DNA of 64,000 bases from Coccinella septempunctata (taxonomy: Eukaryota > Arthropoda > Insecta > Coleoptera > Coccinellidae). How positions within the stretch are numbered: position 1 is the first letter of the stretch; the number at the start of each line of letters is the position of its first letter. The stretch is from NCBI RefSeq assembly GCF_907165205.1, contig NC_058193.1, positions 37,403,021 through 37,467,020 on the forward strand. Direction: 5' to 3'. The translations under genes and the position numbers were made by a program. Below are positions 49,076 to 59,700 of this stretch, in pieces. Below the pieces are notes generated by a model. That model worked only from the letters and a program-made list of their open reading frames with translations, was not told where the DNA came from and searched no databases.

Positions 49076-51084
49076 ATGTTAGTGTTAGGAGTGGATTAAG
49101 TAATTGTTGAATCTTCAAATTCCTATAGTCTGCATGACGTCGATTTTTTTTCAAAGGACGTTCGTGTTGTTATTATGTGTAATAGAAAATATGTTACTCT
49201 ATGTCATGTGATGTAACTTCCATGCGATACCTGTAGGTCAGAGTGTTTTCCATGGTATTCTATTTTCTCAAGCAGACATTTATCATATTACATCCTATTA
49301 AACCGAATTAGCTAGTTATTATTCCGATATTCGACCTGTTCGTTGGCAGAGGATTGAACCCCTGTCAGATTTAGATAATTGAGCACCCTATTATAGTCAG
49401 CTCTTAGAATAAAGATGAGAGGGAACTGTGAAGAACCGACAACACCCCGTCTGTACCCTTCAAGTTCTCCTTGTTAATCCACAATCAATTGAGGGACCTT
49501 CACTGATTGTGTCAGATACCTATTCAATTCTATAATTGTCATTCTACTAGCTAACCCTCTCGGATTAAACTTTAGGAAGGCTCAACAACAAATCAATTTG
49601 TTACTTGCAGAGTATTCAATGAATCGACTGGAGGATCTAACTATTCTTTTTTTCGTTACTTCAAATCATTCGTCAAGTCAATAGGCCTAAAACTGAATCG
49701 TATGTTCCTTTCAGTGTAGTAGTGGTTTTTTTTTAAATTTATGTCATTTGGAAACTATTCAATGTTATCACACAGTCTTCCAAATAGAGGACTGTGAGGT
49801 GGGTAATCCTCCACTCCATCGACAAACGTTCGTTGATTTGTATGGAGCCCTGGATCATTGCTCGGAGGTTTATATGACGTCGTTAGTCTCTGGTGCATCA
49901 AGAAGTGTGAGCTCGGATGTGTTTCAGGCTTTTTCAGGAAGCTAAAATGAATTATGAGAGGCTGGATTCAATCTTTCATCTGCAAATTCGTATTTTTTTT
50001 GTGAATTCCGAATTTTCTGATTTTTCACGTTTTCTTCCAACTTTGGCAACTTCTGAATTCCTGCGTCTCATTCCTAGTAGCTTTCACATTAACATGGACG
50101 AAGAGTTATGTGAAGCTGTCCCAGCGATTGCTCGAGAATAGGTCTGGGATTCCCCCGCTGACGCCAAAACGTATTTCATCTAATCTTGTCCCACTCACTC
50201 CATTTTCACAGATAAATTTTTCCTCTAAGTTGAATTCAATTGATGAATGGATTCGTCGGTATCTCACTTCAAGTACGGAAGGTCGGGAAACCAGAATGTT
50301 TCAACACGATAAACGGGAAATGTGTGACCAAAACTGTCAGCCCGGAAATATAATGCCTGCTGAAGTCCTTTTTCACCATATTCTGGTGGAAAAGCCACAT
50401 ATCAGAGCTTTCGGCAAACGTGTGAAGCCTTGTTTGAGGTGACTCGCGATAAATGCAGGTTAGACATCATTAATTAGACTGAAAAACCTCCCAGCTATTA
50501 TTGTGAGTAGAATGAACTTCGGTGAAGTTGTTTGATGCACTATCACAACCAATTCTCTTGAATCGATCATAAATTTTAATGTAGTTATGTGTGAATCATA
50601 AAAACTTGTGGGCTTCTTTTATATGAATTGCAGTTTCTGACTAAAGGTCAATGTTTCTACCATTTTCCCGTTATATTTTTGGCTCGGTCCATTTTCATCG
50701 AAATCATCTATTAACCGACTATTCAGGACATCGATTATCCAAACCAAACGAGAATGATTCACACTCTGGGCGTGCGAATTTTCCAGGCCATTACACTATA
50801 ATAACGTGAAATATGATGCTCTGTACACTATGGATATACAATACAGAATTCAGAAATTAATATATCACCCCCCTAATGCAAGCGAAAGGGTATTCAGTTC
50901 TAATCCTGAAATGGCAACAGAATAATCTTGGGCAGTTAACGAAGAGAGAATAGTTTATCCAAATTGAGGATGAATAGATAGATTTTCGTTCCTAAATTTC
51001 TATTCCGCAAAAATATGATCATATTGAAGACATTTACATATATTCTATCAATTTTAGCGTTTTCTAGTCATATTCCAAGTTACA

Positions 51085-51440
51085 AATGTGAATGCTCTCT
51101 TCATTTGAATTTGGAAAGTCACACAATCACACCATGTGACATGCCAATTTCGATTTCAAATCTACAGGATGATATTTCTTCTGGAACAGTGTCCACTGTT
51201 TTCCTCCAGAACTTTTCTTCAGTGAGCCACTGTTAATTTGAAAAAAATGAAGAAGAAGTTCTGTTGTTTTACCAAATTTTATGGTCTCTTGTAGTTGCAT
51301 CGTATCTGCTACCGATTTAGAGAAAAAAGAATTAAAATCTTCAGAAGAATCCTAAACGCCAGTTATTAATAATCTGTGGTTAAAGGTTTATTAGTTTTGT
51401 CACATCAAATTTAGGAACACCCTGTATATTCCGTCTCCAA
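51085..51440. repeat. Second, diverged copy of the inverted-repeat element
   Basis: Read on the minus strand, AAATTAACAGTGGCTCACT..., ...ATCATCCTG.AGATTTG.. and TCGAAATTGGCATGTCACATGGTGTG match the interior of the element at 45648-46125. Its right end at about 51416 has ACACCCTGTATATT, the terminal motif seen elsewhere. The left end is degraded. Confidence 0.6.
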
Positions 51441-54250
51441 AAAGATTTCACATCGAATTGTCGTTGAACATGTCATGAAGGAAGACGGAAAATGCTTTGT
51501 ATTGAATAGACTGATGACAGATCATTACTCTACCAAAATTTCTAGGAGATTTTGATGAAGGTCCCGTTTATTGGGTGAATACCGAACCTAGCTGATAACG
51601 CCCAAGGAGAGCATTCGATAGACTTATCATAATCTGCTTAGAAGCCGAGTGATAAAGGAGTTCCAAATCGAAACCTAATGATTGACCCAAATGAAATTCT
51701 ATCTCACCCTGTGACGGCGGCATAGTGGGGATTAAACGAGTGGTTAAACTTCTGGGGTGGTTGAATCAATTTTATTAGATACCCTGTTTGAGGTTTAGTA
51801 TCAAGATGGTGTATTCGCACAAGAAGGGAAAATTCGGAAAAATTGATTTTTATATTCTTTCTCGCATATTGGTAAATGATCTGAGAGATAAATACATTAC
51901 AGTGAATATTTTCATTGTCTGTATTGTGCTGAAGTACGAGTAGGTATTTCATTGAGCAATAAGGAATTTCATAACTCACCTTTCCACAATGGATGTCAAA
52001 CTAGGAGTTTGCATATTGATTTTTACCTCCAATCTAAGATCCTGAAAAATATATCATTATTATTTATTTGAACACAAGATTAGATTGGTAATCATTCAAT
52101 TCTCAAATGTTTGTTTTGTTCGATGAAAGTGCCAATTGTTAGGGACAGTGGATTTTCATGAATGTGCCTCAGAAATGAAATATTCGATATTGACAGTTTT
52201 CTTGTAGAAGGGCATGCTATCGGTTGCTGAAATGGCATGAACGAGAAAGCTAATTCAAATCGTGTATTCATTTCCATAAGTGTTGACACATAATCGATTA
52301 ATGGTTTCCGATTGTCACATAAAGTTCTGTACGGATGGATATTCGATCATTGTCATATTAAATTTCCGTTGCAGTTACTGATCATAAAGCATTTGTTTAC
52401 CGAGAGGGGTGGAGTGCTCTGAAAATCAATTGCATTCCGATGATATTATATTTCAAATCACCCCACATAGTTCAATGTGGGAATAATATTAAATTTTATC
52501 GCATCTCATTTTTATTTTTACGCGAACTCAGTTTTATGCTCATATACTGAATCTTCTTCAAACTCTAATCTTCAATTGACAATTCACGTCGACCTTGAAA
52601 TGGTAGAGTTGAAGCTAACCAAACGACAGAGTAATTTGACGACCCCATATGTCAAATTCGGGCAAGCAGAACGATGTACCTACGTAAAAGTCACACAGTA
52701 GACAAAATTCTGTAGCGGAATCAATAGTATACGAATACTATGAGTATTTGTTTCAATTGGCTAATTATGTTCTAAAATAGGGGCTGTTTTTTCGGCCCCA
52801 GTTGAAGTTTTGCTTCATCAGGACACCGTGTAATCGGTGCGGATGGGGAGGTGAGCATTTATCTCTGTATGTGATCCCAACGTACAACCACCACGTCACG
52901 GTACCTTGAAATATGTATTTTCCATCCTACCACCTAATATATATCACTGTTGGTTAATTGAATCCCATTCAAACGTACTCTACCAAAGCTCTGCGCTGAA
53001 TTATAATACAACCCTTTCCATGCCGTTCTGCTGTGATAGAGCCTTCTGTTTTCTGCCTGAGGACATGGCCATATCGATCTGTTTATAGAAGATTCCTGTT
53101 TTTGCATTCAAAGGTAACAATAATATGATTGAAGTAGCAATATACTAAGCCATGCACTATAATAATGTTAAGATTTATATTGATATTATGATATTAGGTA
53201 AGTGTTTCAGTTTACGAAAACTAACTCATAAAATGATGCCAAGTGGTTTCTACTTCAATCTCAAGTCTTTATCAGGGCTCTAGTTTGGTAGTTTCGTTTC
53301 GGTTTCGTTCTCTAGATTTAGAAAATGTGGAAATGAAAATAGGCTACACAGGTGATAGTAGGTTTATGACTGAGCAAAGTAGATCACAGTGTTCACACGA
53401 AAGAAAAACTATTGATCACTAGAATTGATCGAGAACTTTGATAGAATCAAGATATGGTGAACCAAAATCCATGTAAAAATCCTGTGTCCCTATCTCCGTT
53501 TTCCTTAATGAAAAGTTATGAGTAAATACCTAGGCATTCTTCTGTGCCTCGTTCGTATGTGTGCCCAGACAGGGAGGCACCCATACATAATATTGGTCTG
53601 CGAACTTACAGGCCACCGAAAATTAGTTCACGCCCGACAACTTCTGAAAAATTCCATGATGAATGATGCAAAGAGTATCACACACCCCTTCGTATGAACA
53701 TTTCATTAGCGGATGAGTTTTTTCGTACGGCGTATTTCCTGAAACGGGCACTGAAAAGCTTAATTAATTCCGTGTTACAACTGTTCGTTGCTGAGGCTGG
53801 CCAACCCGGAATTCGAGGAAATTGTGGAAAAGAATGTGACGGGGTCTTTAACGGTATCATCCTAAAGTCGTTGTTCTCCGTTTCTATTTATACACGAGAT
53901 GTCATGTAGATTCAAATGCGCGGCGTGAACTGGACTGAACTTTACCATTTAATTTTGCCTTGTGTTGATTCGTGCTCGTGTTTCCCCTTTGTCCCATTCA
54001 AATTAGTTCTGTATCAGGGGCGCTGGGGGATTTTTCGTGGAAGCCTCGACGGGGATTCATCGACGCCCGAATGATTTTTCTGATCGAAAATTCTGGATTA
54101 TCACGGATTTGGTGTAAGAGCGAACAGTAATATCCATCAAAGGATATGGGGGATATGCAAATTGTTTTTCAGGGCAGCCACATGTCATTTGATGATCCAG
54201 AATGTCGAAAGTATTCGATTTATAGACTTTCGATTAGTTGTGATGTGAAA

Positions 54251-55782
54251 TACACTGCGCAAAATAATTAACGCACATTATGGAAATCTCAAATTTATTC
54301 TACAACTGGAGATGTTCTCAATGATAATTATTTTTATCAGAATTATGCATGCATATGTTATCAACTTTCAACGGTTTTCTTCAATACAGATGTTTTTTCC
54401 CAGCAGGAATAAAAAAAGATGATATTATCAGATTTTGAATGTATTGGCTCCATTCTAAAATCAGTTGTTATCGATCAATTCTAGCGATCAATAGTTTTTC
54501 TTTCGTTTGATTTTCTACACTCGATCGCTATGCAACTCGAAACACGCAATTTGACCCAAGAGGAATGTGCCCAAGCGGTAGTTTTGCGAGAAGAAGGGTG
54601 GACATACACACGAATTGCAGAAAGGTTTGGAGTTTCCCATACAAGTGTGCACAGAATGTTGCAGCGATTCAGGGAGACAGGTATGAATGTCCGAAGACCA
54701 GGACAGGGTAGACCACGGGTAACAACTGCCATTCAAGAACGTTACTTGAGAGTTTCTTCGTTGAGACAACGGTTTGCAACCTCTCGCCTCCTTCAAATTC
54801 AGCTTGAGCAAACTCATGAGGTGCAAATTAGCACTCAGACAATAAGAAATCGCCTCAGAGAATATGATTTAAGGCCTCGTGTCGCGACAAGAGGCCCAGC
54901 TCTCCACCAGCCCATCGAAGGGCGCGTTTGGATTTTGCGAGAGAACATATCCATTGGGAAGAGGCCGATTGGAAAAGAGTTCTCTTCACAGATGAGTCTA
55001 GATTTTCTGCCTCTACCATTGTGATCGACGTTCCCTTGTATACAGACGTCCACATGAAAGATATGCTCAGTGCAATTTCCTGAATACTACTGGTTTCGCG
55101 GGAGGATCGATTATGGTATGGGGTGGAATATCTTTAGCTGCTCGCACAGACCTAGTGGTCGTTGATAATGGAGCTATGAATGCTGATAAGTATATAAGGA
55201 ACATTCTTGAAGAGCATGTAGTGCCATTTGCCCCATACATTGGTGAAAATTTCATTTTTATGGACGATAATGCCAGACCCCATCGTGCGCGCATCGTTCA
55301 GGAGTACCTTGAAGAGGTTGAAGTCTCTCGAATGGAATGGCCAGCAGGAAGTCCAGATCTCAATCCGATTGAGCAGGTTTGGGACAACCTCAATAGAAGG
55401 CTGATAAGTTCAGAAAATCATCCAGCTACTCTTGATGACTTAGGAATCCAACTCGGAGAAATCTGGGAAGGATTAGATCAGAACATTTTAAGATCACTCA
55501 TTTTGAGTATGAACCGTCGTTGCCGAGCTGTAATTAACGCAAGGGGTGGAAATACCAAGTATTGAATCACTTATCAGCATTTCAGTATTTTCGAAATTGT
55601 TCATTTTTCTTCTTTCACATAAGATTCGGTGAAATCCTGAATTTTTCTTCCATTTAATTTGTCTTGTTTCGTTCAAAACCTTCCCGAGAGAACATAAAAA
55701 ATAAGTTATAAAGTCAATGTAGAGTTAACTTTCATTAAAATTGAGATTTTCAGAATGTGCGTTAATTTTTTTGCTAAATGTA
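54251..55782 (+). mobile_element. Tc1-type DNA transposon, defective
   Basis: About 1.53 kb between TA dinucleotides. Imperfect terminal inverted repeats of about 45 bases share AAAATAATTAACGCACATT (left) and its counterpart on the right; the outermost ten bases differ more. Between them lies one transposase gene with two frameshifts. Known: Tc1/mariner elements insert at TA, which stands at both ends here. Confidence 0.85.
54530..55565 (+). pseudogene. Tc1-type DD34E transposase, two frameshifts
   Basis: The N-terminal frame (54530-54900) begins LTQEECAQAVVLREEGWTY: a helix-turn-helix pair with the GRP(R) AT-hook-like GQGRPR between halves. The frame changes at about 54900-54913 (to HRRARLDF) and again in a T run at about 54998-55005, after FTDESRF with the first catalytic Asp. 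The last frame (to 55565) has the second Asp in FMDDNARPH and the Glu in SPDLNPIEQVWD, the DD34E spacing of Tc1. So all three catalytic residues are encoded but not in one frame, and the copy should not make transposase. Its 3' end reads NARGGNTKY. Confidence 0.85.
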
Positions 55783-56217
55783 CATCCTTGAAGCCATCCC
55801 AGATCTCAGAGTTCATTTTAGAACCCCGAGAACCTGAAGTTTTTTAAACCTCGAAGAACCACCCGGTATAAGTAGCGGCGGCATTTCGACACTTCCAAAC
55901 CGATACCGATAAATCCAATCAGGCGAATCGTATGGAGTCTACAAATTGGATTTTTTGGCACGTCGAGAAATTCGACTATTTCTTTCCCCTCATTATGGAA
56001 AGGGTTCAGATCGACTAGCTTCTTGTGTCACCGAACCGTAAAAAAAATGTGTGGTCTCGAAGAAAATTGAAACGGAAGCAATTCTCTTGGTGCTTTCTCC
56101 TAGACGGGACAATTTCTGTTCGAGATTGGATTCTGCCAAAATAGGCTCGGACAGACGTCTACAAATATTGAGTTATTCCGAATATTTCCAATCCATCTGA
56201 CGCAACAATCATAATTA
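55783..56217. other. Spacer between Tc1 and BEL/Pao elements
   Basis: 435 bases with no frame or repeat I can name. Confidence 0.5.
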
Positions 56218-56653
56218 TGTCAACGTAGGAATGAATGCTGGTTAAAAAAAAGAAAGAGAATAATTATGAAACAATATACGAGCAAGTACACCTCGAAGAG
56301 AAAAAAAAATAGGGCAACTGCTTACCTCGTTATTTTCTTGATTCCTGGATGTTCGGAGTCGTGTAGCTATGGATCACAGCAATGGATCGTATTTTCTGAT
56401 TGTCGTAGTAAATATTAATAATAATTTATCGAGCGAGAGTACTCTCTAGTTCGGCCGTAAGAACAATACTGATTCCACATATGTCCGAAAAAACAGCAGT
56501 TGCGGATGTTTTCGTGGTGTAACTTGCAATCACCGCGAAATTCGAAAATTATTGACGGAAAACAAATACTTCTTAATTTAATTTGGCCCATAAAAACAAA
56601 TAACAAAACCTTATTGATAGTTTTATGAATTAGGAAATTTAGATTCCCAAACA
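56218..56653 (-). repeat. 3' LTR of BEL/Pao element
   Basis: Downstream LTR, same sequence as the 5' LTR. A 79-codon frame in it (56415-56654) recurs in the other LTR and is not a gene. Confidence 0.92.
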
Positions 56654-56668
56654 TTCTCCCCCACCAAA
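56654..56668 (-). promoter_or_regulatory. Polypurine tract of BEL/Pao element
   Basis: Just before the 3' LTR the minus strand is GGTGGGGGAGAA, a purine-rich run at the place where plus-strand DNA synthesis is primed. Confidence 0.75.
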
Positions 56669-56766
56669 AACGAATGTTTTTATCCCAAATTCAACGAAAA
56701 ATGAATACAATCACGAAACAAATAATGAAAAATAACTAATTTTTCAGAAATAAAGGAATGTCCAGA

Positions 56767-59700
56767 TTAATGAACAGGCAGTGGACATACTTTGACCACT
56801 GGACGCTGCATAGTGCCGCCGGACGCTGTTTTCAGTGTAACAACCCGTGCAACACCATCATCACCATGATGTAATTTCATGATTCGGGCCAAAGGCCAAC
56901 GAAGAGGAGGTTGTTGGTCGTCTTTTATCAGAACCAACGAATTTTCATTAAGTGAGGGGTTGGATGTAGACCATTTTGATCTTTCTTGGAGCGAATGAAT
57001 ATATTCTCTGGACCACCTTTTCCAAAAATCGCCTTGAATGCGTTGGATTAACTGCCAACGATTTAGTCGATTTATATTTAAAGAGCTCAGGTCAGGATTT
57101 GGAATGGAGCTGACCAGTGGCTCAAAAACCAAAAAATGACCTGGGGTTAGAGCTTGGAGGTCATTTGGGTCTGTGCTAACCGCACAAAGAGGGCGAGAAT
57201 TCAACACAGCCTCTATCTGAGTCATAAGGGTGTAAAATTCTTCATAACTCAAAACTTGGGTACCGATGACCTTATAAAAGTGGGTTTTGAAAGATTTTAC
57301 CGCAGCTTCAGCTAAGCCGTTAAAGTGTGGTGCGCTTGGTGGGTTGAAATCCCAAGTAATTGAGAGGGTTTCAGCAGTGACTTGAGCTAGGTTGATCATT
57401 TCATTATAAGCTCCTTTAAAATTGGTGCCTTGATCACTTCTAATTGACAAACATTGTCCGCGTCGAGATATGAATCTCCTAAATGCCGCCAAAAATGTAT
57501 CGGAACTGAGGTCGGAAGTTACCTCGAAATGAATGGCTCTTGTGCTACAACACACGAAAACACAAACGTAGCCCTTGTACGTTTTTGCACCTCTAGTCTT
57601 ACTCATCAGTAAGGGAAAAGGTCCGGCAAAGTCGAGACAAACTGAGGTGAAAGCGCGTAAGGGAGTTACTCTTACACTCGGTAAATTTCCCATGAATGGA
57701 TTATAGGATTTGGGTTTGCATCGAAAACAACGAATGCATTTTGACAAACATCTGTAAATCGCACTTCTAGGGGAAAGAATCCAGAAGCGTTGAAGTAATA
57801 AATACTGCATTGTCTTTAAGCCCGGGTGTAAAGAAGTTTGATGAGTCCATTCAATAATTAGATCCGTGAGTCTATGGACTTTAGGTAAAAGTAAAGGATG
57901 CTTAACGTCGAACGAAAATGGTGATTTTTGCAATCGTCCCCCAACTCTTAAAAGACCATATTGATCAATGAATGGAGCAAGCTTGCGTATTGGTTTTGGT
58001 AAAACCTCATTTTGTTTAATCTTCAGCCTAATTTCGGCGAAAACATCATTCTGAACCACCCTAATGAGATACTTTAGCGCATTATCACTTTCTTGAGGAC
58101 TAATAGAAAGGTTAAACATTGAGATATCATTCCTTTTCAATCCGTTTGATACAAAGCGCAAAATATATGCTGTTATTCTCTGTATTTTTGGAAGAGATGA
58201 GAATCTTGAAAGCAAACAGAGAATAACATTTTCCGTGGTAATGAGTTTTGACAACAAAACAGTGGGCGCTCTTTCTTCCGGAATTTCAACACCATTTGAA
58301 GAATGAAAGTTATTCTGAGTAGGCCAATGCTCTTCAGATTTCAACAAAAATTCTGGACCATCCCACCACAGGGAAAACTGCGAAAGTTGCGCCGGTGATA
58401 AACCACGACTTGCACAATCTGCCGGGTTCAGATGGGAAGGCACATGATGCCAAGATGAAATGGAGATTATTTCTTGGATATGTCTCACGCGATTGGCAAT
58501 AAATGTTTTCCATCTATGCGGAGACGAAGTAACCCAAGTGAGAACAATCATGGAATCTGACCAGACATATATGTCATTGAAAGTGAATATGCCTTTGAAA
58601 CTTTCTATCACGAATGCTATGAGATTAGCAAGTAAAAGAGCTGCTAGGAGTTCCAATCTTGCGATTGATTGAGTTTTCAGAGGAGATACTCTACATTTGG
58701 CGCAAACAAGGGTGGTTTTAAAACTATTGGAATTCCAGAACCTGAGATATACCACACTGGCATAGCCAATTTCGGACGCATCACAAAAACCGTGAATTTG
58801 TACTTCAGAAGTCCTATCGAAGCCAAAGTATCGTGGTATCTTTATATTACCGAGACCGGGTAGTTCTACCTTGAATTGTTGCCACACTCGCTGTATGTGT
58901 TCAGGAAGCTCTTCGTCCCAAGATACGTGGGATTGCCACAACTTTTGGAGAAGCTGCTTTGCAAGCAGCAAGCATGGAGAAACGAAACCCAAAGGGTCAA
59001 ATATTCTACTAACCTCGGAAAGAATCGACCGTTTGCTACAGGTTTTGTTGAGAGGATAGTATGAATATGAAAATACATCCGCCTTGGGATTCCATTTAAG
59101 ACCTAGGACTTTGATGAAAGAAGGTTCATCTTTATCGAATGTGCAGTCGGTCAACACATCGGACCCAAAATCTTGAATAAGACTGGGATGATTACCGGCC
59201 CATTTGCCCAGTTCGAAACCACCTTCTCTTAAAAGATTAATGAGCTCCAATTGAAGAGCGCGAGTATCTTCGACGGAATCGCTACCGAGGAGCCCGTCAT
59301 CAATATAAAAATTCTCTTCTAAGGCTTTGGCTGCTTTGGGAAAGCGTGCCTTTTCGGACTTGGCTAACTCCTGTAACGTTTTCAAAGCAAGATACGGTGA
59401 ACACGAAACACCGTAAGTGACTGTTCGTAAATAATATTCCCTTAAAGGCTCAGAAGGATCAGATCGCCAAATTATTTTCTGAAATTGCCAAAACTCTTTA
59501 TTTACATTGATTTGGCGGTACATTTGTTTGATATCGCAAGTAAAGCAGTAACGAAAGTAGCGAAAATTAAGTAGGAGACAAGATATATCTTTTTGAAGCT
59601 TGGGTCCAGTATACAGAGTATCATTCAGAGAAACACCTTGAACGTCACGTAAACTGGCGTCGAATACTACTCGAATTTTGTAAATAACGGAAGAATTTTC

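Larger units (their letters stand above)
45120..54250. other. Gene-poor 9 kb upstream of the tyramine receptor
   Basis: No intact gene is recognisable. The receptor's untranslated first exon and promoter may lie here. It contains the inverted-repeat element at 45648-46125, its relative at 51085-51440, the tandem repeat at 48550-48915, a transposon-derived coding fragment at 48877-49075, and a run of CATAGAGTCTATG-type palindromes at 47860-47935. The remaining frames (for example 50110-50442) have no motif. Confidence 0.55.

Noticed and set aside
52785..52850. CTGATGA followed by a CGAAAA on the minus strand, as in a hammerhead ribozyme
   Set aside because: The stem after CTGATGA (GAAG/CTTC) is not directly followed by GAAA, and a separate GGGGC/GCCCC hairpin intervenes, so the fold does not fit.
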